Shown piece after piece: positions 1 through 8,456 of a stretch of 58,178 bases of DNA. The notes beneath the pieces are model-generated. The model made no database searches and had not been told where the DNA came from. It was given only the letters and a program-made list of their open reading frames with translations. The DNA lies in contig JAFPYR010000003.1 in NCBI GenBank assembly GCA_017412115.1, positions 1 to 58,178 of the forward strand, written 5' to 3'. Origin of the DNA: Bacteroidales bacterium. GTDB taxonomy: Bacteria; Bacteroidota; Bacteroidia; Bacteroidales; UBA3824. Positions within the stretch are counted from its first letter, which is position 1; each line of letters begins with the position of its first letter. The translations under genes and the position numbers were made by a program.

Positions 1-3
1 ATG

Positions 4-30
4 AAAATTGAGAATTGAAAATTGAAAAAT
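4..30. repeat. A/T-rich 7-bp-period repeat
   Basis: ATTG recurs at 7, 14 and 21, an exact 7-bp period. It resembles in period and composition the GTCAATT heptamer arrays near 53.3 and 55.45 kb. It lies at the window edge, so its full extent cannot be seen. Confidence 0.4.
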
Positions 31-70
31 TATTAAGAATTATTTTAAGTTAGAATGTTCTATTTTTTTG

Positions 71-78
71 TAAATTTG
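71..78 (+). promoter_or_regulatory. Bacteroidetes -7 box for the LuxR-type gene
   Basis: TAAATTTG matches the Bacteroidetes primary sigma -7 consensus TAnnTTTG and lies 22 bp before the ATG at 101. No clear TTTG -33 box is seen at the usual spacing, so only half of the promoter is supported. Confidence 0.5.
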
Positions 79-100
79 CGCATCAAAAAATGGACATAAA

Positions 101-712
101 ATGCGGCATAATAGGGATATCATAAGAATTTCGGTTTTGGAACCGTCAAAAATTTTGCATGCCGGAGTAATTTCGGTGATAAAAGAGACAGTGGATTGTG
201 AGGTCGTTTTTCAAGAGTTTTTGCATGAAAATTTTGCAGCTAATTTGGAAGAATTTTCTCCTGATGTTATTATCATAAACCCTTATTATTCAGAGTATTA
301 TAACTTAAAACAACTAAAATCTTCCCTTGCGAAAAAAATCATGAAACCGGTTCATTTCGTTTCATTAAATACGGGAATTGTTCCGGAAACGGTTTTGAGT
401 TGTTTTGAGTCGGTGATTTCGCTTTATGACGACCCAAAAGATATACATTTAATGCTCGATAAATTAATGGGTTACGACAAGCATTACGGTTCTTCGGACG
501 ACCTAACGGAAAGGGAGAAAGAAATTATCCGCTATGTAGTAAGAGGAAAATCGAACAAAGAAATTTCAGCGGATATGAATATTTCGGTTTACACCGTTTC
601 AACGCACAGGCGGAATATTTCTAAAAAACTTCAAATACATTCGGCAACCGCAATGACGATTTATGCGATTTCCAACAATTTAGTGTCTATCAACGAAGTA
701 AAAAGTTTATAA
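101..712 (+). CDS. LuxR/FixJ-type transcriptional regulator with degenerate receiver domain
   Basis: A 203-residue regulator. The C-terminal third (about 135-195) is a LuxR-type helix-turn-helix that begins LTEREKEI and contains SNKEIS and TVSTHRRNI, the typical four-helix DNA-binding unit. Residues 10-125 look like a response-regulator receiver fold, but the strand that should end in the phosphorylated Asp reads DVIIIN, with Asn60 at that place, so phosphorylation is unlikely. The stop codon shares one base with the start of the MATE gene (TAATG), so the two are probably co-transcribed and translationally coupled; control of the exporter is an inference from that. The target genes are unknown. 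Confidence 0.85.
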   Translation: MRHNRDIIRISVLEPSKILHAGVISVIKETVDCEVVFQEFLHENFAANLEEFSPDVIIINPYYSEYYNLKQLKSSLAKKIMKPVHFVSLNTGIVPETVLSCFESVISLYDDPKDIHLMLDKLMGYDKHYGSSDDLTEREKEIIRYVVRGKSNKEISADMNISVYTVSTHRRNISKKLQIHSATAMTIYAISNNLVSINEVKSL

Positions 713-2055
713 TGGCCTCTAAAATCAAAGACATGACAACGGGAAGACCGTTCCCGCTCATCTTGAAATTTGCGTTGCCTTTAATGCTCGGCAATCTTTT
801 GCAACAGACTTATTCTTTGACTGATGCCGCAATTGTCGGAAAATATCTCAATATAGAATCGCTTGCCGCGATAGGTGCTTCGTCTTCGGTTTTGTTTTTT
901 ATTTTAGGCTTTTGCAACGGTTGTTGCAGCGGTTTTGCTATTCCGATTGCTCAAAAATTCGGAGCAAAGGATTATTCCATGATGCGGTGTTTTGTTAATA
1001 ACGGCTTAAAAATTTCAGTTGTTATTTCTCTGATTGTTACGCTTGTTACGTGTTTGATGTGCAAAAAAATTCTGATTTGGCTTAATACCCCGACAGAGAT
1101 TTTGGACGGAGCGTACATTTATCTTTTGATAACCTTTGCTGGCATTCCCGCAACATTTTTTTATAATTTGCTTTCTGCGGTTATAAGGGCGTTAGGCGAT
1201 AGTAAAACGCCGTTTTATTTCCTTATAATTACAACCGTACTCAACATTGTTTTGGATTTCCTTTTTATTTTGGGATTAAAATTAGGAGTCTCGGGAGCGG
1301 CTTTGGCGACATTGGTTTCGCAGGCGGTTTCGGTTTTGCTGTGCTTTCGTTATATGAAAAGAAACTTTCCGATTTTGAAATCCGAGGCTTTTGAAAAACG
1401 CGTTAAATGGCAGTATGTCAAACATTTACTTAATGCCGGAGTGCCGATGGGGCTTCAGTTTTCGATTACTGCAATAGGCTCTATGATGCTTCAGAACGCT
1501 AACAACAGCCTTGGAACGGTTTGTGTTGCTGCTTTTACGGCTGCAATGCGAATCAAAATGTTTTTTATCTGCGTTCTTGACAATCTCGGAATTGCGATGG
1601 CAACTTATTGCGGTCAAAATTACGGTGCAAAAAAGACGGAAAGAATTTTAACGGGAATAAAAGATTCTGCAATTATGATGACGGTTTATTCTGCCGTTAT
1701 GTTTTTTGTTTTGTGGTTTTTTGCGCGTCAAATGGGAGAGTGGTTTATGGATTCTTCTGAAATTCAGGTACTTGATAATACGGAATTGTTTTTGAGAATT
1801 TCAGTAAGTTTTTATCTTGCATTAGGTACTTTGTCGATTTTGAGGTGTTCGATTCAAGGAGTCGGTTTTACGAAACTTTCCATGTTTAGCGGCGTTGCTG
1901 AAATGATTGCGAGGGTTTGCATAAGTCTTTTTGTAGTGCCTGTATATGGTTTTAAGGGCGTTTGTTTTGGCGATCCGATTGCATGGTGTTCGGCTGACTT
2001 GTTTTTGATTCCGGCATTTTGGTTTGTTTTTAAGAAAATCAGTGCTAAAAAATAA
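712..2055 (+). CDS. MATE family multidrug/metabolite exporter
   Basis: A 447-residue polytopic membrane protein with about twelve hydrophobic segments, the usual length for MATE (multi antimicrobial extrusion) transporters, which export cationic drugs or metabolites against Na+ or H+. The N-terminal half contains FPLILKFALPLMLGNLLQQ and DAAIVGKYL, typical of the first MatE domain, and a second copy begins near residue 235 (GVPMGLQFSITAIGSMMLQ). It resembles the NorM/DinF-like branch common in Bacteroidetes. It overlaps the upstream LuxR-type gene by one base. The substrate cannot be deduced. Confidence 0.9.
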   Translation: MASKIKDMTTGRPFPLILKFALPLMLGNLLQQTYSLTDAAIVGKYLNIESLAAIGASSSVLFFILGFCNGCCSGFAIPIAQKFGAKDYSMMRCFVNNGLKISVVISLIVTLVTCLMCKKILIWLNTPTEILDGAYIYLLITFAGIPATFFYNLLSAVIRALGDSKTPFYFLIITTVLNIVLDFLFILGLKLGVSGAALATLVSQAVSVLLCFRYMKRNFPILKSEAFEKRVKWQYVKHLLNAGVPMGLQFSITAIGSMMLQNANNSLGTVCVAAFTAAMRIKMFFICVLDNLGIAMATYCGQNYGAKKTERILTGIKDSAIMMTVYSAVMFFVLWFFARQMGEWFMDSSEIQVLDNTELFLRISVSFYLALGTLSILRCSIQGVGFTKLSMFSGVAEMIARVCISLFVVPVYGFKGVCFGDPIAWCSADLFLIPAFWFVFKKISAKK

Positions 2056-2058
2056 AAA

Positions 2059-2096
2059 AAACGGGGCGGAAAATTATAATTCTACATACCCCGTTT
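2059..2096 (-). terminator. Rho-independent terminator, mainly for the minus-strand gene
   Basis: An 8-bp stem (AAACGGGG at 2059-2066 with CCCCGTTT at 2089-2096) around a 22-nt loop. Read on the minus strand it is followed by a long T run. It lies between two convergent genes and may also help stop the MATE transcript. Confidence 0.65.
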
Positions 2097-2122
2097 TACA
2101 CATTGTACAACTAAAAATTCAT

Positions 2123-2596
2123 TTATTCAAATGTCAGACTGCCTAAAATTCTCCCTGCATTTTCAGCCTGCTCTTCTGTCAATAACATCATAACCGCAAC
2201 GCAAACTTTTGATACTGAACTTGTTGCTAAAGCTATAATTCCCAATCTTGAAGAATCTTGTTTTGAGATTGCAACAACAAAAATACCCTCGCAATTTGTC
2301 CCCTTAAATTTTCTGCTTTTTGAATTTGATAAATCAAGCTGTAAATTTTCAGCCATTGTTTTGAAAACATTCATAGCATCCTCTTCCGAAAATTCATTGT
2401 ATTCGTAAGGTACTAAACCTATTCCGATATTCTCGTTTTCAGCTCTGAAAGTCTCTTGAGTGTTTTCCAAAACTTCCATATTTTCGGGAACAGTAAACGA
2501 TAATTGATATTGTTCCCATTTGTAAGTGTCTTGAGCTAATCCGAATGAGAAGGCTGTTAAGGCACAAATTACTGTTAAAAAAAATTTTTTCATCAT
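2123..2596 (-). CDS. Secreted protein of unknown function
   Basis: A 157-residue protein with a cleavable signal peptide (MMKKFFLTVICALTAFSFG, then LAQDTY with probable cleavage after the Ala or Gln). The mature part is about 135 residues, acidic and soluble-looking, with no cysteine-rich or enzymatic motif that I recognise; the mixed strand/helix pattern (YQLSFTVPENMEV, IGIGLVPYEY, VAVMMLLTEEQAENAGRIL) resembles small periplasmic domains that probe membrane or substrate stress, but that is only an impression. It stands alone, convergent with the MATE gene and divergent from the ATPase gene at 2914. Confidence 0.7.
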   Translation of the reverse strand: MMKKFFLTVICALTAFSFGLAQDTYKWEQYQLSFTVPENMEVLENTQETFRAENENIGIGLVPYEYNEFSEEDAMNVFKTMAENLQLDLSNSKSRKFKGTNCEGIFVVAISKQDSSRLGIIALATSSVSKVCVAVMMLLTEEQAENAGRILGSLTFE

Positions 2597-2707
2597 TTTA
2601 TAGAATTTTTTTACGGTTGATAAATCGTATTTGTTACCAATAAGATTTCAAATATGGAAAATTCCATAATTTTTTTTTGAAAAAAATCTATTATCGTGAA
2701 AGAGAGA

Positions 2708-2750
2708 AAAAAGTTCTTACCAAATCTCGTTTTTTTTAGGCGATTTGGTA
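2708..2750. repeat. Hairpin-forming repeat, copy 1
   Basis: A 43-bp block repeated at 2816-2858. Each copy is an imperfect palindrome: TTACCAAATC, a T-rich spacer, then GATTTGGTA; with flanks the arms reach 16 nt with one mismatch in this copy. The 317-bp gap between the secreted protein and the ATPase gene (2597-2913) holds these two repeats, a promoter, and otherwise only A/T-rich sequence. Confidence 0.85.
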
Positions 2751-2815
2751 AAAACTTTTTTAGACGTTAGTATTGATAATCAGTTATATAATACTTTTTA
2801 ACAAAATAAAATAAG

Positions 2816-2858
2816 AAAAAGTTCTTACCAAATCTCGTTTTTTTTAGGCGATTTGGTA
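2816..2858. repeat. Hairpin-forming repeat, copy 2
   Basis: Second, essentially identical copy of the 43-bp palindromic block, 108 bp downstream of copy 1. Its right arm ends about 22 bp before the -7 box of the ATPase gene, so it overlaps the expected -33 region. It could be an operator or the scar of a small non-autonomous element. Confidence 0.85.
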
Positions 2859-2880
2859 CAAACTTTTGAAAAAATATTTG

Positions 2881-2888
2881 TATATTTG
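2881..2888 (+). promoter_or_regulatory. -7 box for the ATPase-nuclease gene
   Basis: TATATTTG matches TAnnTTTG. The best upstream TTTG (2852-2855) lies inside repeat copy 2 at a 25-bp spacing, a little longer than usual. Confidence 0.5.
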
Positions 2889-2913
2889 CCGTTGAAAATA
2901 TTACATTAACATT

Positions 2914-4335
2914 ATGATTATAGGGCGAAAAAAAGAGCGCAAGCTCTTGAAAGAAATTTCAGAAAGTAACAAATCAGAATTTGTGGCAGTCTATGGGCGG
3001 CGGCGTGTTGGGAAAACTTTTCTTATACGTGAAGTTTTTGAATACAATTTTGCATTTCAACACACGGGAAAACTTAGCGGTTCGCGGACGGAACAGCTCA
3101 AAGAGTTTGCAAATTCGTTACGCTCAGCAGGTATGGAAAATGTAGAAACGCCTGAGACTTGGTCGGATGCTTTTTCCATGCTTGGGAAATTTTTGTCATC
3201 ATTAAAAGCGGGTAAAAAAATCATTTTTATTGACGAATTGCCTTGGATGGACACTCCGAGTTCAAAATTTGTTAGTGCGTTGGAGCATTTTTGGAATTCG
3301 TGGGCAACAATGCGTAAAGACATCGTATTGATAGTTTGCGGCAGTGCAACATCTTGGATAATAAGTAATATTGTGATGAATTACGGCGGGCTTCACAACC
3401 GTTTGACTCGTCAGATTTACATAGAGCCTTTTACTCTTTATGAGTGTGAACTTTATGCGAAAGCCCGAAATCTTGGCATGAACCGTCGTAGCATTTTGGA
3501 AACTTACATGATTTTGGGCGGGATTCCGTTTTATTGGGACTTTTTGCGAAGGGAATTGTCATGGGCGCAAAATATTGACAGTATGTTTTTTACGAAAAAC
3601 GGTGAAATGCAGCGTGAATTTGATGCTCTTTATTCATCGCTTTTTAGGAATCCTGATGTGTATGTGAATGTTATAACGGCTTTAGGAACAAAGAAATGTG
3701 GTATGACACGTTCCGAAATCATTGAATATTTGGGAGAAAATCAGGGTGGAAAACTCACAAAAATACTTACGGAACTTGAGCAATGCGATTTTATACGGGT
3801 TTATAATTCTATTGGAAAATCCAAGAAAGATTCTCTGTATCAGTTGATTGATAATTTTACGCTGTTTTATTTCAATTTTATGCAGCATAAGAATAGTTTC
3901 TTAAAGAATCATTGGCTTTCGCAGCTCAAGAAGCCGCAATATAGGACATGGAGCGGTCTTGCGTTTGAAAGGGTTTGTTTTCAGCACGTTGAGCAGATAA
4001 AAAAGGCTCTTGGAATTTCAGGCGTATCATGTGGTGTTTATTCGTGGATATACCGTCCTAAAAGCGGTGATGAAAAAGGCGTTCAGATTGATATGTTGAT
4101 TGACCGTGATGACAATGTAATTAATCTTTGTGAAATGAAATTTTCAGATTCTGAATATTCCATTACCGCAGCATACGACAGCGAATTGCGTCGTAAAGCC
4201 TCTGTTTTTGAAAGTGTTACTTCCACAAAAAAAGCTGTCAGACCGATAATGATAACATCTTACGGACTAAAACGTAATGAATGGTCAAATGATATTTTTA
4301 ATCAAGTCGTTATGGATGATTTGTTTGAAGGATAA
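2914..4335 (+). CDS. ATPase (archaeal-type AAA) fused to PD-(D/E)XK-like domain
   Basis: A 473-residue protein of the archaeal ATPase/DUF234 group. Walker A is GRRRVGKT at residues 28-35 and Walker B IIFIDE at 103-108; a sensor-like CGSATSWI follows near 142-149. The middle (about 210-330) is probably a winged-helix region (MTRSEIIEYL). The C-terminus has D393 and E407-x-K409 (DMLIDRD then CEMKF), the core of a PD-(D/E)XK nuclease fold, as in DUF234. Such genes are abundant and mobile-looking in Bacteroidetes, and their role is not established. Two palindromic repeats precede it. The DUF4421 gene follows after 12 bp. Confidence 0.85.
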   Translation: MIIGRKKERKLLKEISESNKSEFVAVYGRRRVGKTFLIREVFEYNFAFQHTGKLSGSRTEQLKEFANSLRSAGMENVETPETWSDAFSMLGKFLSSLKAGKKIIFIDELPWMDTPSSKFVSALEHFWNSWATMRKDIVLIVCGSATSWIISNIVMNYGGLHNRLTRQIYIEPFTLYECELYAKARNLGMNRRSILETYMILGGIPFYWDFLRRELSWAQNIDSMFFTKNGEMQREFDALYSSLFRNPDVYVNVITALGTKKCGMTRSEIIEYLGENQGGKLTKILTELEQCDFIRVYNSIGKSKKDSLYQLIDNFTLFYFNFMQHKNSFLKNHWLSQLKKPQYRTWSGLAFERVCFQHVEQIKKALGISGVSCGVYSWIYRPKSGDEKGVQIDMLIDRDDNVINLCEMKFSDSEYSITAAYDSELRRKASVFESVTSTKKAVRPIMITSYGLKRNEWSNDIFNQVVMDDLFEG

Positions 4336-4347
4336 GGAAAGAATTAA

Positions 4348-5298
4348 ATGAAAACCTTTTTTTTGTTTTTAATGTTTTTGTTGTCGGCCTCTAATGTTTT
4401 TGCGCAAAAAAACTTTGTGCAAAAAACTGACAGTATTTTGTATTCTCGGTATAGCTTTTTAAAATATGATACGAGTTATGTAAAACGTCCGCAGCAAAAA
4501 TTCATACTTTCATTACAGCCGCAGGTTTCAACGCTCGGGCTCTCGCTTACAGCGAATGATATTGACATTGACCTTGAAAACAGTCTTAATCCGAAAATCG
4601 GTATTAATTTCGGTTTTTACGGAATCAATGTCGGCTATAAAATCAAAATGGGAAACCGGAATAATGAAGGTGGTGAATTTAATGTCAGATACTACGGAAG
4701 AAGTTTCGGTATTGAACTCGATATTTGCGAAAGCGCTAATTTATCAGGCGAAATAGAAATCGGCGACACCTTGAAAAGAAAAATTGATAAAAGTGGAATA
4801 AGCCTCGGAATTGTACAATTATCAACATATTACGTTCTAAATAGCAAAAAATTTGCTTACCCTGCCGCCCTCGGTAAAAGTTTTATTCAGCTTAAAAGTT
4901 GCGGGAGTATGTTTTTGGGGGCGTCATATACGGGAGCTAAAATTGTCAATGACTCTTCAACAATTGCGATAGATGTAAAATGCGCAAGCCTCGGTGTCGG
5001 TTACGGTTATAATTTCGTAACAAAGAACAAGAAAATGTTGGTGCATATTTCAGCATTGCCGATGTTCGTTTTTGCCGAAAAAAACGGTTTTGAAACAGAA
5101 AATGTTTATCACAAAATGAAGTATTCTTTCCCTGAGGTTTCAATTTCAGGGCGTTTTGCCTTGACATATAATTTCGGAAAAAGATACCTTCTTGGTATGG
5201 ACGAAATACGCTACACAACCATCGTCGGCGAAAGAAAAAGCATTGAAGCCGGATTTTCAAGACAATTATCACGAATTTATTTCGGAATAAGGTTTTAA
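4348..5298 (+). CDS. DUF4421-like outer-membrane beta-barrel protein
   Basis: A 316-residue protein with a signal peptide (MKTFFLFLMFLLSASNVFAQ). The rest alternates short amphipathic strands (FILSLQPQVSTLGLSL, IGINFGFYGINVGYKIK, ALTYNFGKRYLLGMDEIRY) and ends with a strand and a terminal Phe (ISRIYFGIRF-like), the hallmark of outer-membrane barrels. The pattern fits DUF4421, a Bacteroidetes family of unknown role. It follows the ATPase gene by 12 bp, which suggests shared transcription but no clear functional link. Confidence 0.7.
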   Translation: MKTFFLFLMFLLSASNVFAQKNFVQKTDSILYSRYSFLKYDTSYVKRPQQKFILSLQPQVSTLGLSLTANDIDIDLENSLNPKIGINFGFYGINVGYKIKMGNRNNEGGEFNVRYYGRSFGIELDICESANLSGEIEIGDTLKRKIDKSGISLGIVQLSTYYVLNSKKFAYPAALGKSFIQLKSCGSMFLGASYTGAKIVNDSSTIAIDVKCASLGVGYGYNFVTKNKKMLVHISALPMFVFAEKNGFETENVYHKMKYSFPEVSISGRFALTYNFGKRYLLGMDEIRYTTIVGERKSIEAGFSRQLSRIYFGIRF

Positions 5299-5301
5299 AA
5301 C

Positions 5302-5333
5302 TTTGTTTTTCCCGAAAAAATCTTTTACATTTG
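5302..5333 (+). promoter_or_regulatory. Bacteroidetes-type promoter for the alpha-xylosidase gene
   Basis: TTTG at 5302-5305, exactly 20 bp, then TACATTTG at 5326-5333. Because this promoter covers the first in-frame ATG at 5303, translation must start later, at 5369, which also exposes a proper lipoprotein signal. Confidence 0.75.
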
Positions 5334-5368
5334 TGAAAAATTTTTTCAATACACTAAATTACTGCAAT

Positions 5369-8300
5369 ATGAGCAAGAAAAATTATTCTTATCTGCTTTT
5401 GTCGGGACTGCTATTGTCCGCTTGTGGAGGCGGTCAAAGTCCTTTTACTCAGACCGATAAAGGCGTTGAAATCAACGTTAAAAACGTTCAAGAAACTACT
5501 CCTAAAAAAGTCCGTTTGGAAGTCTTCGGAAACAAAATTATTAGAGTTTCTGCAACCCGCGATGACAAATTCAAAGACCCGCAGTCGCTTGTTATCGTTA
5601 ATCAAAAAAACAAAACTCCTTTCAAAGTTGAACAAAACGGCGATACCGTAAAAGTTATCACTAACGCTTTGAAAGCAAACGTTTTGACTTCAAGCGGAAA
5701 AGTTTTCTTTACCGATTTGAACGGCAAACTTATTCTCTCGGAGGCTGATAACGGCAAAAATTTAACGCCGTATCAAGTAACACAAATTCATTCTGACGGC
5801 AAACCCGAAACTTATAACGGTTGGTCTTATCAGGCTGTTTTTGACTCTCCTGACGGTGAGGCTTTTTACGGTCTCGGTCAGCACCAAGCCGACGATTGGA
5901 ACTACAAAGGCAAAAACGAAGAACTTTTCCAATACAATACAAAAGTGTCAGTTCCGTTTGTGGTATCCTCTGAAAATTACGGCGTTATGTTCGATTCTTA
6001 TTCTTTGATGAGATTCGGAAATCCAAAACCGTACTCTTTTTTGAAAGATATTTTTACACTTTATAATAAGGACGGCAAACAAGGCGCACTGACCGGCACT
6101 TATAACATCAAGGGTCAAGACCCGATTGTAAGAGACGAAGATTCACTTTATTATGAGGACTTTAAAACCGTCGGAAGACTTCTTCCAAAAGGTCTTGATA
6201 ATGCAACTGTCGTAATCGAGGGTCAGATAGAGCCTAAACAATCCGGCGAATATAAATTCCTTCACTATTATTCAGGTTATCAGACAATTACTATTGACGG
6301 AAAATGCGTTTATTCTCCTGATATGCTCGGAAACGACCAAAAAATTTGGCGTACGGCTTGGAATCCTAATGCAAGAAAATTCTCTGTCAATATGGAAAAA
6401 GGTAAAAAATATTCCATTAAAATCGAGTGGACTCCTGATGGCGGCGAGGCTTATTGCGGTCTGCGTGCCCTCGAACCCGTTGATGAAAAAACTCAAAACC
6501 AACTTTCTTTCTGGTCAGAAATGACAAGACAACTTGATTATTATTTTATTGACGGCGAAAACGCTGACGAAGTAATTTCAGGTTATAGAACTTTGACGGG
6601 AAAGGCGCAAATCGCTCCTGAATGGCTTTTAGGTTATTGGCAGTCAAGAGAACGTTACAAAACTCAGGACGAAATTGTTGATGCGTTAAAAGGTTTTAGA
6701 AAAAGAAAACTTCCGATTGACAATATTGTTATGGACTGGAATTATTGGACGATTAATCAGTGGGGAAGTTATGATTTTGACCCCGCACGTTTCCAAGATC
6801 CGCAAAAAATGATTGATGATATTCACTCCATGAATGCTAAAATCATGATTTCATGCTGGCCGAAATTTTATCCTAACGTTGAACATTTCAAGGAGTTGAA
6901 TGACAAAGGTTTTATTTATCAGCAATCTTTGAAAGATAGTTTGAGAGATTGGCTTGCTGATCCGCTCAACGATTGGAAAGGTTTTACGTATGCCTTTTAT
7001 GATGCTTATTCGCCTGAGGCTCGCAAGATTTTCTGGCGTCAACTTTATGATAAATTAGGTTCAATCGGAATGGATGCTTGGTGGATGGACGCTTCTGAAC
7101 CGAATGTCCGCGACTGTACTCCGATGGAATACAGAAAACTTTTGTGCGGACCGACAGAATTAGGTTCGTCAGATGAGTATTTCAACGCTTATTCTATTGT
7201 TAACGCTGAGGCAATTTATGACGGTCAGCGCGGTTACGAAACTGCAATCGAGAAAAAAGGCATTGACAAAAAAGATGCTTTAAAGTTGCAGTCGGAGGCT
7301 TCGTGGAATCAAAACGGTTTTGACAATGAGCAGAATTTTTCACCGAACAACAACCGTGTATTTTTGCTGACACGTTCAGGCTTTTTGGGTGAACAACGTT
7401 ATTCTACGGCAACATGGTCTGGCGACATCGGTACTCGTTGGGAAGATTTAAAGGCGCAAATTACAGCCGGTTTGAACTTTTCAATTTCAGGTATTCCGTA
7501 TTGGAGTCAGGACATCGGCGGATTCTCGGTTGAAAAACGTTATCAAGAGGCTCAAAACATTTTTGACAAGACTAAAAAAGAGACCGAAGATTTAAAAGAG
7601 TGGCGAGAATTGAATGTTCGTTGGCATCAAGTCGGAGCATTTGCACCGATGTACCGCAGTCATGGTCAGTTCCCCTTCCGCGAGCCGTGGAACATTGCGC
7701 CCGAAAATACGCCGACTTATAATACGATTAAATATTATTTGGATTTGCGTTATAAATTAATGCCTTACATTTATTCTTTGGCGGCAAAGGTTCATTTTGA
7801 TGATTATACGATAATGCGTCCTTTGGTTATGGATTTCGGTTCTGACAAAAACGTGTTGAATATTGCATATCAATTTATGTTCGGACCTTCAATAATGGTA
7901 AATCCTGTTTACACTTACGGTGTTCGTCAGAGAGAGGTTTATTTCCCGAAAAATGAAGTTTGGTATGATTTCTACACGGGTGAGGTTATCTCTAACGGTG
8001 GTGACAATAAGACCGTTGCTGCTCCTTACGAAAAAATTCCGCTTTTTGTACGCGGTGGTTCAATAATTCCGTTTGGTCCTGAAATTGAGTACACTCGTCA
8101 AAAACCTGCTGAAAATATCCGTCTTTATGTTTATGCCGGTAAAAACGGTGAGTTCACGCTTTATGAGGACGAGGGCATAAATTACGGTTATGAAGCCGGA
8201 CGTTTTGCAAATATTTCTTTCTTATACGATGATTCGTCAAAAACTCTCACGATTTCAGACCGTCAGGGCGAATTTCCGGGAATGTTGAAAGAAAGAACGT

Positions 8301-8389
8301 TTACGGTGGTTTACGTTAGTGCATCCGATGCCAAAGGAAAAGAATCTGTCGTAAAATATGACGGAAAAAAACAAGAAGTAAAATTTTAA
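5369..8389 (+). CDS. GH31 alpha-xylosidase-like lipoprotein with PA14 insert
   Basis: A 1006-residue glycoside hydrolase family 31 enzyme, likely removing alpha-xylosyl units from xyloglucan oligosaccharides. The start at 5369 gives a lipoprotein signal (LLLSGLLLSACGGG, lipid on the Cys); an upstream ATG at 5303 lies within the promoter. After the N-terminal beta domain comes a PA14-like insert (roughly residues 220-370, with SGEYKFLHYYSGYQTITIDG), an arrangement known from characterised alpha-xylosidases of Cellvibrio and Bacteroides. The TIM barrel has the nucleophile D574 in WWMDASEPN and the acid/base D686 in WSGDIGTRW. WWMDASEPN favours xylosidase over glucosidase. No SusC/SusD pair is adjacent, so it is an orphan enzyme here. 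Confidence 0.9.
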   Translation: MSKKNYSYLLLSGLLLSACGGGQSPFTQTDKGVEINVKNVQETTPKKVRLEVFGNKIIRVSATRDDKFKDPQSLVIVNQKNKTPFKVEQNGDTVKVITNALKANVLTSSGKVFFTDLNGKLILSEADNGKNLTPYQVTQIHSDGKPETYNGWSYQAVFDSPDGEAFYGLGQHQADDWNYKGKNEELFQYNTKVSVPFVVSSENYGVMFDSYSLMRFGNPKPYSFLKDIFTLYNKDGKQGALTGTYNIKGQDPIVRDEDSLYYEDFKTVGRLLPKGLDNATVVIEGQIEPKQSGEYKFLHYYSGYQTITIDGKCVYSPDMLGNDQKIWRTAWNPNARKFSVNMEKGKKYSIKIEWTPDGGEAYCGLRALEPVDEKTQNQLSFWSEMTRQLDYYFIDGENADEVISGYRTLTGKAQIAPEWLLGYWQSRERYKTQDEIVDALKGFRKRKLPIDNIVMDWNYWTINQWGSYDFDPARFQDPQKMIDDIHSMNAKIMISCWPKFYPNVEHFKELNDKGFIYQQSLKDSLRDWLADPLNDWKGFTYAFYDAYSPEARKIFWRQLYDKLGSIGMDAWWMDASEPNVRDCTPMEYRKLLCGPTELGSSDEYFNAYSIVNAEAIYDGQRGYETAIEKKGIDKKDALKLQSEASWNQNGFDNEQNFSPNNNRVFLLTRSGFLGEQRYSTATWSGDIGTRWEDLKAQITAGLNFSISGIPYWSQDIGGFSVEKRYQEAQNIFDKTKKETEDLKEWRELNVRWHQVGAFAPMYRSHGQFPFREPWNIAPENTPTYNTIKYYLDLRYKLMPYIYSLAAKVHFDDYTIMRPLVMDFGSDKNVLNIAYQFMFGPSIMVNPVYTYGVRQREVYFPKNEVWYDFYTGEVISNGGDNKTVAAPYEKIPLFVRGGSIIPFGPEIEYTRQKPAENIRLYVYAGKNGEFTLYEDEGINYGYEAGRFANISFLYDDSSKTLTISDRQGEFPGMLKERTFTVVYVSASDAKGKESVVKYDGKKQEVKF

Positions 8390-8423
8390 AAAACTTGTTT
8401 TATAATAAAAAAAGTCAATAATT

Positions 8424-8456
8424 TTAGGGGCGGAAATTTTCGCCCCTAATTTTTTT
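8424..8456 (+). terminator. Rho-independent terminator after the GH31 gene
   Basis: Perfect 9-bp stem TTAGGGGCG (8424-8432) with CGCCCCTAA (8441-8449), 8-nt loop, followed by T7. The T run abuts the first ATG of crcB. Confidence 0.9.

Noticed and set aside
5303..5368. 22-residue N-terminal extension of the GH31 protein
   Set aside because: It overlaps the TTTG-N20-TACATTTG promoter, and the ATG at 5369 gives a standard lipoprotein signal.
8390..8456. Fluoride riboswitch before crcB
   Set aside because: The gap is nearly filled by a simple terminator hairpin; the pseudoknot pattern of the fluoride aptamer is not visible.
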